In this document: positions 1 through 8,887 of the stretch, in pieces
Layout: each line of letters begins with the position of its first letter
How positions within the stretch are numbered: the stretch's first letter is position 1
Source: Olsenella_K sp050953285
GTDB taxonomy: Bacteria > Actinomycetota > Coriobacteriia > Coriobacteriales > Atopobiaceae
NCBI GenBank assembly: GCA_050953285.1
Contig: JBMNMK010000002.1
Coordinates: forward strand, 1,550,001-1,614,000
DNA: 64,000 nucleotides
Direction: 5' to 3'
Translations under genes and position numbers: made by a program
The notes under the pieces: generated by a model
Seen by the model: only the letters and a program-made list of their open reading frames with translations
What the model was told of the DNA's origin: nothing
The model's database searches: none

Positions 1-660
1 GGCCGAGTGGTTCTCCACAATGATATCGACGGCGGGCCCCACCGCATCGCGCACGGCCGCCAGGCGCCCGACCACCAGGTCGGTGTAGCGCTTGGACAGC
101 AGCCCGTGGCGATCGCGCGGCGTGAAGTTCACACCCTCCTCGTCAAAGTCAAAGAAATCGTACTTGAGCGCGTCATAGCCCTCGTCCAAGGCGAGAAGAG
201 CTGCGCGCACGTAATCTTGATTGCTGGAAGCGGGCTCTTTGTGGTCGGTCCAGCCAAACTGCAGCTGCGAGGCGTAGCAGCGCAGGTCCTGGCGCATCTT
301 GCCGCCCAAAAGTTGCCAGACGGGAGCTCCGAACGCCTTGCCCTTGATGTCCCAGCAGGCAACGTCGATGGCAGAGATAGCTGCGTAGATGACTGGCCCT
401 CCGTTAAGACCCCAGAACGTGGTCTGGTTGAGCTTGTTCCAAATGACCTCGGTATCCAACGGGTTCATCCCTATGACAAGGCGCGCGTAGTCCTCAAGCT
501 GGCCAACTGCTCCGTGGGATGCACGGCCATAGGCAAGCGCGGCCTCGCCGTCTCCGTAGATGCCCTCGTCCGTATAGACGCGGCACAATACCGGCGACCA
601 CGCCGGATTGTCCACAGGCTTTTCCTCCATGAGAATGATGTCTACCTTGGTGATCTTCAT
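1..660 (-). CDS. Mandelate racemase/muconate lactonizing-type dehydratase (partial, C-terminus off the edge)
   Basis: The reading frame runs open from an ATG at 660 to the left window edge, giving 220 residues of an enolase-superfamily enzyme. These enzymes abstract the proton alpha to a sugar-acid carboxylate with Mg2+ help. Visible are the N-terminal capping domain (about 1-120, with WDIKGKAFG and WQLLGGK) and the start of the barrel, with the candidate catalytic lysine in DALKYDFF (K166) and the first metal ligand in DIIVENH (D212). Ribosome binding site GGGAGGAG lies just upstream. Known members with this pattern dehydrate aldonic acids such as galactonate or gluconate. The exact substrate cannot be told because the C-terminal acid/base residues are missing. 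The long plus-strand frame over the same bases is a shadow. Confidence 0.85.
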   Translation of the reverse strand, partial: MKITKVDIILMEEKPVDNPAWSPVLCRVYTDEGIYGDGEAALAYGRASHGAVGQLEDYARLVIGMNPLDTEVIWNKLNQTTFWGLNGGPVIYAAISAIDVACWDIKGKAFGAPVWQLLGGKMRQDLRCYASQLQFGWTDHKEPASSNQDYVRAALLALDEGYDALKYDFFDFDEEGVNFTPRDRHGLLSKRYTDLVVGRLAAVRDAVGPAVDIIVENHSA

Positions 661-840
661 GCGCTTGCTCCTCCCTCGTGACACAGCGATTCTTTACCAC
701 GTGGCCCGCTGAGCGCACCTTACGCTACGCGTATCTTTTGCTAATCAGTCCGAATTCCTAGCTTCTTTTTTCAAGTGTTAGCGTATGCACAACTGTGCAG
801 ATCACAAACGATCTGCTTTTACTCATTAGACGGGGGACCT

Positions 841-1617
841 ATGAGATCTATTGGCATTGATATTGGCTCCACCGCAACCAAAGTGGCAGTCATCAACGAC
901 GGCGCGCTTGAGCTGACCCTTCTGGCGCCCACGGGCTTTTCAAGCATTCAGGCGGCTGAAAGTGCCAAGAAATCCCTGGCAACACATGATATTGATGTGG
1001 AATCAGAGCAGGTTGTGGCAACAGGCTATGGTCGCATTGCTGTTCCTTACGCCACCAAAGCTGTAACAGAGATCACCTGCCACGCTAAGGGTGCCTGGTG
1101 GCTTTTTGGCAGAGATGGCGTGGTGATTGATGTAGGCGGCCAGGACACCAAAGTTTTGGAACTCAAAGCTGGCATGCTCAAAAAGTTTCTCATGAACGAC
1201 AAATGCTCTGCAGGTACGGGCAAATTCCTAGAAATTATGGCAAACCGTATGAACGTAACCCAGGATAAGCTCTCTGAGCTGGCCGCATCAGGCGAGAAAA
1301 TCACGATCTCAAGCATGTGTACGGTATTTGCAGAATCCGAGATCATCTCCCTTATTGGCCGTGGGGAGCCGCTGGAAAACATTGCCTCTGGCGTCATTGA
1401 GTCAGTCGTAGGCAAGGTGGTAGCGCTGGCCGCGCAGATTCCGGGGGATGAGTGCTTCTTGACCGGCGGCTTTTGTGACAACGCCTACATTGTCGAGCGG
1501 CTAGCCAAAAAGCTGGGCAAACCCGTGAGCACGCGGCCAGAAGCGCGCTACGCAGGCGCCATCGGCGCCGCTCTCACCGTGCAGCCAAAGGCCACCCAAA
1601 AGCCACAGGATAGCTAA
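841..1617 (+). CDS. 2-hydroxyacyl-CoA dehydratase activase-like ATPase (YjiL/BcrAD family)
   Basis: This 258-residue ASKHA-fold ATPase is the reductase/activator partner of the next gene. It holds a subunit-bridging [4Fe-4S] cluster and uses ATP to push electrons to a low-potential acceptor. The phosphate loops are IGIDIGSTATK at the N-terminus and VIDVGGQDTK near 95-104. The two cluster cysteines are C122 (KCSAGTG) and C160 (SSMCTVFAES). I chose ATG 841, not the longer frame from 775, because GGGGGAC sits just upstream and the family begins with this glycine-rich strand. The next gene starts 54 bases downstream on the same strand, so the two form one operon. Closest remembered relatives are E. 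coli YjiL and the reductase of the double-cubane cluster protein. Confidence 0.9.
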   Translation: MRSIGIDIGSTATKVAVINDGALELTLLAPTGFSSIQAAESAKKSLATHDIDVESEQVVATGYGRIAVPYATKAVTEITCHAKGAWWLFGRDGVVIDVGGQDTKVLELKAGMLKKFLMNDKCSAGTGKFLEIMANRMNVTQDKLSELAASGEKITISSMCTVFAESEIISLIGRGEPLENIASGVIESVVGKVVALAAQIPGDECFLTGGFCDNAYIVERLAKKLGKPVSTRPEARYAGAIGAALTVQPKATQKPQDS

Positions 1618-1671
1618 CGCTGCAGGTAGAGGTAATTCTCGCCCGCTTGAATAACCAAAGGAGAGGACTAT

Positions 1672-2865
1672 ATGAGCACGGCAACACTTCCCAACAGTAC
1701 AACCGCCATACCTACGCCGCTTGATCTCCCCAGCACGTTTGAGGAGTATAACGAGGCGCGCAAGCAGGGCTTTATGCGCGTGCATGACTTCAAGAAAGCA
1801 GGCGGCAAGCTGGTGGGAACGCTGTGCACCTACGCGCCCGCAGAAGTTATTGAGGCAGCCGGCGCCGCATGCGTGGGCCTGTGCGGCACGAGCGACGAGC
1901 CCATCGACGCCGCGGAGACCGTTTTGCCCAAAAACCTGTGCCCCCTCATCAAGTCTACCTACGGCTTTGCGCTGACCGACAAGTGCCCCTACACCTACTT
2001 TTCTGACCTCATTGTGGGCGAGACCACGTGCGACGGCAAAAAGAAGATGTATGAGCTCCTGGGCGAAATTCGCCCGACCTACGTCTTGCACCTGCCCAAC
2101 GGCCAGCTCAAGGATCACGAGAAGGACAGCTGGTACCAGGAGGTGGTGCTGCTCAAGGAGAAGCTGGAGCAGATCTATGGCGTGAAGATCACCGACGACG
2201 ATCTGCGCCAGGCGGTTCACAACAGAAACCTGTATCGCAAAGCACTGCTTGCCCTCTTTGAGCTGCAAAGAACCGATCCGTGCCCCATGAGCTCGGTGGA
2301 GTTTATGTCTACACTGCAATCGGGTACATTTGCTATGGACGTGGTGGCTCAGGCCGAGAAGATCCAGGAGCTTGTAGCCACGCGCCGCAAGGAGGCTGAG
2401 TCGGGCGCAGCTGCTCAGCGCACCGGCGCCAAGCGCATTGTGCTGTCTGGCTGCCCCGCCGGTGGCCTCATCAACAAGGTGGGCAAGACCATCGACGATA
2501 ACGGCGGCGTGATTGTCTGTTTGGACAGCTGCATGGGTGAGCGCACCAACTCCATGATGATCAACGAGGACGCGCCGAACATTTTGCGCGCCATCTCCGA
2601 TCGGTATCTCCAGATCAATTGCTCGGTCATGACACCCAATAGCGGCCGCTTTGACAACACGCTGCACATGGTCGAGAAGTACCACGCAGATGGCGTGGTC
2701 GACGCCGTGCTGCAGGCGTGCCATACGTTCAACCTGGAGTCCATCACGTTGGGTCGCGTGCTTGAGGACCACGGCATCCCCTACATGAAGCTTGAGACCG
2801 ACTACTCCGCAGGAGACCAAGGCCAGGTTTCGACCAGGCTTTCCGCCTTCATAGAGATGATCTAG
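1672..2865 (+). CDS. Double-cubane cluster protein / 2-hydroxyacyl-CoA dehydratase D-like protein (YjiM-like)
   Basis: This is a 397-residue single-subunit member of the 2-hydroxyglutaryl-CoA dehydratase D family. The whole length matches my memory of E. coli YjiM: VGTLCTYAPAE, PKNLCPLIKS, TDKCPYTYFSD and GETTCDGKKKMYE all carry family cysteines (C52, C90, C105, C120, plus C67 and C71), and the C-terminus has LQACHTFNLE and ETDYSAGDQGQ. Single-subunit homologues paired with one activase have been characterised in Carboxydothermus as double-cubane cluster proteins that reduce small molecules, so a CoA-thioester substrate should not be assumed. Ribosome binding site AAAGGAGAGG precedes ATG 1672. 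A strong hairpin terminator follows. Function in this organism is unknown. Confidence 0.88.
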   Translation: MSTATLPNSTTAIPTPLDLPSTFEEYNEARKQGFMRVHDFKKAGGKLVGTLCTYAPAEVIEAAGAACVGLCGTSDEPIDAAETVLPKNLCPLIKSTYGFALTDKCPYTYFSDLIVGETTCDGKKKMYELLGEIRPTYVLHLPNGQLKDHEKDSWYQEVVLLKEKLEQIYGVKITDDDLRQAVHNRNLYRKALLALFELQRTDPCPMSSVEFMSTLQSGTFAMDVVAQAEKIQELVATRRKEAESGAAAQRTGAKRIVLSGCPAGGLINKVGKTIDDNGGVIVCLDSCMGERTNSMMINEDAPNILRAISDRYLQINCSVMTPNSGRFDNTLHMVEKYHADGVVDAVLQACHTFNLESITLGRVLEDHGIPYMKLETDYSAGDQGQVSTRLSAFIEMI

Positions 2866-2897
2866 CGGCAGGCGGCGGGCGCCCAAGCGCGCAACGC

Positions 2898-2991
2898 GGG
2901 CGATAAGAACGTGGGCTCGCAACAGCAGGAGCTGGCACGCGCAACGGCGCGTGCCAGCTCCTTTATTTCAAACGCCAGGTTCTTATCGCCC
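2898..2991. terminator. Nested terminator hairpin flanked by inverted GGGCGATAAGAAC copies
   Basis: An inner perfect 14-base stem (2928-2941 with 2948-2961, six-base loop) is followed by TTTATTT and would end the activase/double-cubane operon. Outside it a perfect 13-base inverted repeat, GGGCGATAAGAAC at 2898-2910 and its complement at 2979-2991, can form a second, outer stem. The outer arms are the GGCGATAA variant of the dispersed octamer. The convergent gene at 3049-4332 may use the same structure. Confidence 0.8.
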
Positions 2992-3048
2992 AGACGCGCG
3001 GCTTTGCGCGCGTGCGCGCGGCCGCATGACACGGACGTCCGTGCCGGC

Positions 3049-4332
3049 CTACTCGTCCTTTGCGAAGTTGATGCTGTAGACGAAGTTTGCCGGGTCGTAG
3101 AAGTCGAGCGCATCGCCATCGACCTCGGCGTAGGGATAGCCAAAGTCGTTGAGGGGCTCGCCGGCCTGCTTGGGCTCAAGCTCGAGGTCTCTACCAGAAC
3201 TGATCTGGCAGCGCTTGGCGTCCCAGTCTCCCCAGAAGTAATCCGCAGACTCCTTGGCCTCTGCAGAATCCTTTGACCAGTTATTCTTGAGAACTGCCTT
3301 CAAGACGTCGGCGGGATCTGCTGCCACCCAGCCCGTTCCCGGCAGATAGAACTCACACCAGCAGTGCTGCGCTTTTGTTGCGTCGGCGTCTCCCATGCGG
3401 ATGCCAAAGTGCTCACGTGCAGGCACGCCCACCGCACGGTTGAGTCCAACAAAGACCGAGTTGATATCCGTGCACTTGCCGGAGCGCGTCGAGAGCAGCG
3501 CACACACGTCACCCTGGCCGCAGCCCACGGTATTCTCGTCACGATTCATGTTAGCAATGACCCAGTCATAGATGGCGCGCGCCTTGCCCAGGTAGCTCGT
3601 CTCGTTGCCGACGATCTCGTTGGCAGCATCCGTTATCTGCTGATTGTTGGAAGGCACCATGGAAGAGCCCTCTAGGTACTGCTTAGCCTCAGCATCGGGC
3701 TCGCCTTGCTCAACCAGCTCGGGGCAGCCGACCTCTTGGCGCGTTGCATGCCACGCGAGCTCTGCCGTGCGCGTCGTGGGATCAGCATCTTCTGCCCACT
3801 CCACATAGAGCATCTGGTTGCCCAAGGAATCCGTGGTGATCTCGGCCGTGGTGGCGCCAGGCGCGTCAAAGGTGACGTCTTTGATCTCCTGGTGATCATC
3901 GCTCACCGCAACGGGCAGCCACAGGCGCACGCCCTTGCCCGCCTCATACTGCGTCAAGTCAACCGTGGTGGTCAGCGTGCCCGAAACCACCGCACGGTTA
4001 ACGGAGACCTCTGCTGAGGCAGACGTGCCCGATGCGCTTGCCGTAATGGTTGCATCTCCTGCCTTGTGCGCGGTGACGGTGCCGTCCTCTGCAACCGAAG
4101 CCACTGCATCGTTGCTGGATTCAAAGGTTACGCCATCAGTCTCTGGCGTGACCGTTGCCGTGGTGGTGGCGTCCTTGTCGAGCTTGGCCTCCGCCAAAGA
4201 CACGCTGATGTTCTCGACCGACTTGGCATCAGATGAGCCGCTCTGCCCGCTTTGGCCCGAGCAGCCCGCCAAAGTTGCTGCGGCAGCCGCTCCAAAACAG
4301 CCCGTTACAAAACTCCTACGTGAGATATCCAT
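3049..4332 (-). CDS. Exported lipoprotein with Big2 and transglutaminase-like domains
   Basis: This 427-residue protein starts with an RR-containing signal sequence (ISRRSFVTGCFGAAAA) and a lipobox LAGC, so C24 should be lipidated; the twin arginine suggests possible Tat export. Residues about 38-112 form a bacterial Ig-like group 2 domain (GTVTAHKAGDATITA). The C-terminal part is a transglutaminase-core domain with the expected triad: C287 in SGKCTDINS, H323 in KAQHCWCEF, D339 in VAADPADV. Such surface proteins cleave or cross-link peptides or act on the wall; the substrate is unknown. The gene lies 118 bases downstream of the CcdA-TlpA fusion on the same strand. The shared disulfide theme is suggestive only. 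Confidence 0.85.
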   Translation of the reverse strand: MDISRRSFVTGCFGAAAAATLAGCSGQSGQSGSSDAKSVENISVSLAEAKLDKDATTTATVTPETDGVTFESSNDAVASVAEDGTVTAHKAGDATITASASGTSASAEVSVNRAVVSGTLTTTVDLTQYEAGKGVRLWLPVAVSDDHQEIKDVTFDAPGATTAEITTDSLGNQMLYVEWAEDADPTTRTAELAWHATRQEVGCPELVEQGEPDAEAKQYLEGSSMVPSNNQQITDAANEIVGNETSYLGKARAIYDWVIANMNRDENTVGCGQGDVCALLSTRSGKCTDINSVFVGLNRAVGVPAREHFGIRMGDADATKAQHCWCEFYLPGTGWVAADPADVLKAVLKNNWSKDSAEAKESADYFWGDWDAKRCQISSGRDLELEPKQAGEPLNDFGYPYAEVDGDALDFYDPANFVYSINFAKDE

Positions 4333-4450
4333 GATCTCCCCTTCCTCATGAGGGTCCCTTGCCCTCCCAATCCAACATCTCTCAAACCGCTGGGCGAGAA
4401 ACCCCGGCGGCAGAAACTGCTAGCCGCTACGCCCCATGCGCCAGAAGCCA

Positions 4451-5626
4451 CTAGCTCAGCTCTGATATAAGCTGCTCCAGCTCGTCCTTCTCGACCGCGC
4501 CGACGCGCACCCGCTCAATGTTGCCGTCCGATCCCACAAAAACCGAAGTCGGAAAGCCCGAAACGTTTAAGTACTGAACCAGAGAGGCGTTTTCATCCAT
4601 CCAGACCGTGAAGTCAACGCCCTGCTCATGCGCCCACGTCACAAAGTCGTCCGCGCTCTTCTCGCCAAAGGTGTTGGGCGTGATGATGGTCACAATCTCA
4701 ACATCGCCAGCCTCGGTGTGGTTGTGATAGATCTCAGACATGGTGGCCATGTCCTCAACGCAGCTGGTACACCAGCTACCCCAGAACTCAAAGTAGACGG
4801 GCTTGCCCTTGAGCTCGCTGAAGCGATGCTTATTGCCATCCAAGTCTGTGAGCGTGACATTTTTCCAGGCAGACGAGACGCCGGATGCATCCACATCGCC
4901 CGCCGATACGCCCTGCACAGAGGCAATGTTTGCCGCATTTGCCTCTGCCTTACGCGCGGCGATAAGGCCTTGTGCCTGCGTAAAAGTCATCCATATACCC
5001 ATGGCCGCAATGAGAATGCCTCCCACACGCTTGACGAGCGGCATATACTTCTGCACTTTGCTCAAGCGGGCGAGAAGAACATCTGAGGCAAGCGTGATAA
5101 CCACAAATGGCACGCAGAGTCCCAGCGAGTACACCAAAAGCAGCAACGCCCCCGCGCCGGCGCTTCCCTGCTCTGCCGCCAGCGCCAAAATGGATCCCAG
5201 GATAGGTCCTACACACGGCGTCCAGCCAAACGAGAAGCCCAGCCCCAAGAGAAAGGAGCTTGCTGGGTTTCCACCCTTGATCTTGGAGAGATCAAACCTG
5301 CGCTCGTTTTCCAGCACACGGATATGGATCACATCGGCCACAACCAGGCCAAACGCAAAAATGATAACGCCCAGCACAATGCCGAGGACATGGTTGTTGA
5401 TGATAGTGCCAACCGCACCGGCGCCAAAGCCCAAAAGGACAAAGACGGTTGAGATGCCCAAAACAAATGCCAGGGTATTGGCACTTTTGCGCCACAAGCC
5501 CAGGTCCTTCTCGGCCATATCCGACGTCAGAATTCCCACATAGACCGGCAAAAGCGGGAGGATACAGGGCGAGAAGAACGAAAGCGCACCTGCAGAAAGT
5601 GCACTCAGAAATGATGCTGCATCCAT
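4451..5626 (-). CDS. ccdA: CcdA-TlpA fusion: membrane thiol electron shuttle with thioredoxin domain
   Basis: This 391-residue protein fuses two usually separate parts. Residues 1-230 are a CcdA/DsbD-type six-helix membrane domain that carries reducing power across the membrane, with its cysteines in FFSPCILP (C21) and GWTPCVGP. Residues about 255-391 are a TlpA/ResA-like thioredoxin domain with active site WCTSC (C286, C289) and the cis-proline loop SGFPTS. The fusion would reduce extracytoplasmic disulfides, for instance in secreted proteins or cytochrome c maturation; no cytochrome gene is nearby. Ribosome binding site AGGAGG lies upstream of ATG 5626. Likely cotranscribed with the transglutaminase lipoprotein downstream. 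Confidence 0.9.
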   Translation of the reverse strand: MDAASFLSALSAGALSFFSPCILPLLPVYVGILTSDMAEKDLGLWRKSANTLAFVLGISTVFVLLGFGAGAVGTIINNHVLGIVLGVIIFAFGLVVADVIHIRVLENERRFDLSKIKGGNPASSFLLGLGFSFGWTPCVGPILGSILALAAEQGSAGAGALLLLVYSLGLCVPFVVITLASDVLLARLSKVQKYMPLVKRVGGILIAAMGIWMTFTQAQGLIAARKAEANAANIASVQGVSAGDVDASGVSSAWKNVTLTDLDGNKHRFSELKGKPVYFEFWGSWCTSCVEDMATMSEIYHNHTEAGDVEIVTIITPNTFGEKSADDFVTWAHEQGVDFTVWMDENASLVQYLNVSGFPTSVFVGSDGNIERVRVGAVEKDELEQLISELS

Positions 5627-5956
5627 TAACTAACCTCCTGTTAGTAATTCACGATCAACATCTTATGGCGCATATAATTTTGGAATTTGTCTATTTTTAC
5701 TCACAATGTAATTTCCGCAGTATCAATATTAAACCGATGTTTTACCGAGCCAAACCGACCGTTTACCGATAAACTTGCGCGCACAGGCGAACCCGCCATC
5801 GTATTGCCGGCTCACCGACCGCTCATCGGTGATTATTGCGTTATTTCGCTGATTTACCCGTGGCATTATTACTATGAGTACGTCAGAGTTTCATTACGTT
5901 TCTATTTGGCACGTCTGTACTAAACGCCAGCTTGAGTTGGCAAGATAGGAGCATCC
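5627..5956. other. AT-richer divergent spacer between ccdA-tlpA and pyrophosphatase
   Basis: This 330-base spacer holds the promoters of two divergent genes. It is clearly richer in A/T than its flanks. It contains several ACCG-bearing words (AAACCGATG, AAACCGACCG, TTTACCGATAAAC, CACCGACCG, ATCGGTGA) between about 5730 and 5830 that could be operator half sites. No clean -35/-10 pair and no supported small gene was seen. Confidence 0.4.
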
Positions 5957-7624
5957 ATGGCAGATGCAATTCGTAAAGTCAACGTTATTGGGCACCTGCA
6001 CCCCGACACAGACTCTATCTGTTCGGCAATCAGCTACGCCTATTTAAAAAACCAGGTCGATAAGCCCATCTACGAGGCACGTCGTGCCGGCGCCGTCAAC
6101 CGTGAGACGCAGTTTGCGCTCAAGACGTTTGGTTTTGAAGAGCCAGCGCTCATCACCAGCGTGGCGCCACAGATCAAAGACATCACCTTCCAGCACCAGC
6201 CGGGCATCGACGCAGAAACCAGCCTCTATGTGGCATGGAATCTCATCCAGGAGTCCAAGGTTGACACGCTGGTTGTGACGGACAAGTCAAACGATATCTT
6301 GGGCCTGGTATCCGTGAAGGATATTGCCAATGCCAACATGGATATCTTTGATACCGCTGTTCTTGCCACCAGCAAAACCCTCTACACCAATGTTCTTGAC
6401 ACGCTCAACGCAGAGATGGTGGCAGGAGATCCCAACAGCTGCGTGCCTGACGGCAAGATCCGCGTGGGCACCACGCCGGAGATGATGGAGGGCAACATCC
6501 AGCAGGGTGACATTGTGTTGGTCACCAACCGCTATGAGACCCAGCGCTTTGCCGTGGAATCAGGCGTCGGCTGCGTGATTGTATGCAACGGCGCACATGT
6601 TTCGCACGTTGTAGTGAACGAAGCGCAGCAGCGCAACTGCACCATCATCACCACGCCGTATGACACTTATGCCGCAGCGCGTCTCATTTCTATGGCCATG
6701 CCGGTGCGCGCAAAGATGCTGCCTGCAGAAGACATCATCCGCTTTAGCGTCAATACCACCATTGATGATGCGCGCAAGGTGATGACCGAGTCTCGACATC
6801 GCTTCTTTCCTGTGGTGGACGAATCCGGCCACTACGTGGGCGTTGTCTCTGGCCCCAACCTGCTTGATCCGCAGAAGAAGCACGTCATTTTGGTGGATCA
6901 CAACGAGCGCTCGCAGGCGGTTGCCGGCCTTGAGCAGGCCATCATTATGGAGATCATCGACCACCACCGCATTGGCTCCATTGAGACCTCTGCCCCGGCA
7001 TACTTCCGTAATATGCCCGTTGGCTGCACCTGCACCATCCTCTACAACATCTATAAGGAAAACGGCGTCGAGATTCCGGCCAACATTGCCGGCCTCATGC
7101 TCTCCGCTATCCTCTCCGACACGCTGGCCTTCCGCTCCCCCACCTGCACGCCGGTGGACATAGAAGCCGGCCACGCGCTTGCCAAGATTGCCAATGTGGA
7201 CATTGATACCTACGCTGACCAGATGTTTGATGCAGGCGCCGACCTCACCGGCCGCACCGCCGAGGAGTTCTTCAACTCTGACTTCAAGGTGTTCAGCCGC
7301 GGTAACGTGCGCTTTGGCGTCGGCCAGGGTTCGTTCATGACGGAGAACAGCCGCAAGGCGGCAGAGGCGCTGTGCGGGCCGTATCTCTCCGAAGGCGCCA
7401 AGGTAAACGATATCCCCATCGTTTTCTATATGTTTACCGACGTCAAGTCCCAGACCACCGAGATGCTCTCCTGGGGACCTGAGGCAGAGTCGGTCATCTA
7501 CCGCGCGTTTGGCGTCAAGCCAGAAGATGGCATAGCTACGCTGTCCGGCGTTGTCAGCCGCAAAAAGCAGGTGACACCCGCGCTCATGAATACCTTGCTC
7601 CAGATGGAGGAGGACGCCAACTAG
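5957..7624 (+). CDS. ppaC: Family II inorganic pyrophosphatase with CBS-DRTGG regulatory insert
   Basis: This 555-residue protein hydrolyses pyrophosphate to phosphate in the cytoplasm using Mn2+ or Co2+. The DHH-domain metal site is visible as GHLHPDTDS near the start and IIDHHRIGS in the middle; the C-terminal DHHA2 domain includes SRKKQVTPAL. Plain family II enzymes have about 310 residues. The extra 245 residues (about 65-310) contain two CBS modules (SLYVAWNLI, GLVSVKDIAN; KVMTESRHRFFPVVDE) separated by a DRTGG-like domain. In characterised relatives the CBS domains bind adenine nucleotides and the DRTGG region is needed for diadenosine polyphosphate activation. AGGAGC lies before ATG 5957. 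It is followed by a strong hairpin and appears to be a single-gene unit. Confidence 0.93.
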   Translation: MADAIRKVNVIGHLHPDTDSICSAISYAYLKNQVDKPIYEARRAGAVNRETQFALKTFGFEEPALITSVAPQIKDITFQHQPGIDAETSLYVAWNLIQESKVDTLVVTDKSNDILGLVSVKDIANANMDIFDTAVLATSKTLYTNVLDTLNAEMVAGDPNSCVPDGKIRVGTTPEMMEGNIQQGDIVLVTNRYETQRFAVESGVGCVIVCNGAHVSHVVVNEAQQRNCTIITTPYDTYAAARLISMAMPVRAKMLPAEDIIRFSVNTTIDDARKVMTESRHRFFPVVDESGHYVGVVSGPNLLDPQKKHVILVDHNERSQAVAGLEQAIIMEIIDHHRIGSIETSAPAYFRNMPVGCTCTILYNIYKENGVEIPANIAGLMLSAILSDTLAFRSPTCTPVDIEAGHALAKIANVDIDTYADQMFDAGADLTGRTAEEFFNSDFKVFSRGNVRFGVGQGSFMTENSRKAAEALCGPYLSEGAKVNDIPIVFYMFTDVKSQTTEMLSWGPEAESVIYRAFGVKPEDGIATLSGVVSRKKQVTPALMNTLLQMEEDAN

Positions 7625-7660
7625 GCGATAAGTTCTGGCGGCATTGAAGAGTGAATACAC

Positions 7661-7693
7661 ATAAGGCCTCCTGCCCCGGGCAGGAGGCCTTAT
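7661..7693. terminator. Perfect 15-bp stem hairpin after the pyrophosphatase gene
   Basis: Arms 7661-7675 and 7679-7693 are perfect complements (AAGGCCTCCTGCC core) with a three-base loop. It lies between the convergent pyrophosphatase and EamA genes. There is no strong T-run on either side, so it could be a processing/stability hairpin instead of a classical terminator. Confidence 0.6.
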
Positions 7694-7718
7694 GCTTAAC
7701 GGCGCTATCGCTGCTGCC

Positions 7719-7751
7719 GGCACCGCTACGCTGCTGGCACCGCTACGCTGC
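7719..7751. repeat. Tandem 16-bp duplication at the EamA stop codon
   Basis: GGCACCGCTACGCTGC occurs at 7719-7734 and again at 7736-7751, with period 17. The second copy covers the TAG stop of the minus-strand EamA gene (7743-7745), so the duplication repeats the last codons and stop just downstream of the gene. Confidence 0.85.
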
Positions 7752-8696
7752 AGCTGTAGCGCTGGACTCTTTCCCGCCCAACGACACCAACACCGTTGTT
7801 GCAATCATGAGTACAAGCCCCAGCCAATCTGCCCGGGTAAACGTGGTGTTGAGCCAAAAGACCGCCAAAATATTGGCACAGACCGGCTCCATGGTACCCA
7901 AAAGACTTCCCGTCAGACCGCCCACAATGGATATGCCATGCAGGTAGAGCGCAAAGGCACCCAAGGTGCCCACGAGTGCAATCCCTAAAAGACAGCCAAT
8001 GCCATCTAATCCCATCTGCGGTATGACCGCAGGCGCCCCCAGTGCACCGGCAGAGAGCCCAAAGAGCGCACCTGCCAAAAGCCAGACCACAAACGTTGAG
8101 ATTCCGCAGATAAAAAGCCCTGTCCCGCAGATGGCGACACTCCCCCACCGGTCTAAAAGTCGGCGGGGATACATGATGTAGAACGCCACGGAAAGGGAGT
8201 TTGCAATGCCCCACATCACGCCTTCTGGCGGAAGCTGAATCACGCTGAGATCCCCCTTGGTGGCAATGAGCACCGCCGCCGCGAAGGCGCAGATGAGCCC
8301 CAGAAGCTCCCGCACATGAGGCGCCCTTCTCCCCATGATGCAGGTAGCAAGCATCACAAAGACCACGCTTGAGCTCTGAAGCACCGTAGCCGTACCCGCG
8401 TTGGTGTAGCCCACCAGCTCAACAAAGGTAAACTGCGCCGCAAACAGACCCACGCAGCCAAAGATGAGCAGCTGCTTCACGGAGCTGGCATCATGCATCA
8501 AAGCTGCAAGTTTTTCTCGCCTAGCAAAGAGCAAAAAGACCAGGAATATGGCTCCGGCAAGAGATGTCCTCACCAAGGTCACAAACAGCGCAGAGATTTC
8601 GTAGTGCTGGTAGAGATACTGGGCAAACGCGCCAGAAAGCCCCCAGAGGCTTGCTCCAACAATGGTTGCTATAAGGCCTTGAGCAAAGCGGTTCAC
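7743..8696 (-). CDS. EamA/DMT-family transporter
   Basis: A hydrophobic 317-residue protein with about ten membrane helices in two homologous halves, the pattern of EamA (RhaT/YdcZ-type) drug/metabolite transporters, which usually export amino acids or other metabolites. Helices begin with GLIATIVGASLWGLSGAF and the second half with PEGVMWGIANSLSVAFY. I start it at GTG 8696: AAAGGAG lies seven bases upstream, and the protein then begins VNRFAQGL directly before helix 1. A longer frame to 8777 adds a charged leader not typical of the family. Substrate cannot be predicted. Confidence 0.85.
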   Translation of the reverse strand: MNRFAQGLIATIVGASLWGLSGAFAQYLYQHYEISALFVTLVRTSLAGAIFLVFLLFARREKLAALMHDASSVKQLLIFGCVGLFAAQFTFVELVGYTNAGTATVLQSSSVVFVMLATCIMGRRAPHVRELLGLICAFAAAVLIATKGDLSVIQLPPEGVMWGIANSLSVAFYIMYPRRLLDRWGSVAICGTGLFICGISTFVVWLLAGALFGLSAGALGAPAVIPQMGLDGIGCLLGIALVGTLGAFALYLHGISIVGGLTGSLLGTMEPVCANILAVFWLNTTFTRADWLGLVLMIATTVLVSLGGKESSATAAA

Positions 8697-8887
8697 ACCA
8701 AACTCCTTTATCTTTTTATGATTGAGCTCACGCAAGACAGCCGTAGGGCACATGCGTAAGGCAGGCTCAAACGGCACTGTATGTGAGATTACCTTAAAGT
8801 TTTGTTGATGTGGCCGTCTTTATGGCACACGGGCGCAAAGCCCCCTAAACTGGATGGGTTACACGACCACTTCACGTTAGGAATCAC

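Noticed and set aside
7..681. Plus-strand 224-codon frame at the left edge
   Set aside because: It is a shadow of the enolase-superfamily gene on the minus strand, which has family motifs and a ribosome binding site.
1501..2922. Long minus-strand frame of 473 codons
   Set aside because: It lies opposite the double-cubane protein gene, has His/Val-rich shadow composition and no ribosome binding site.
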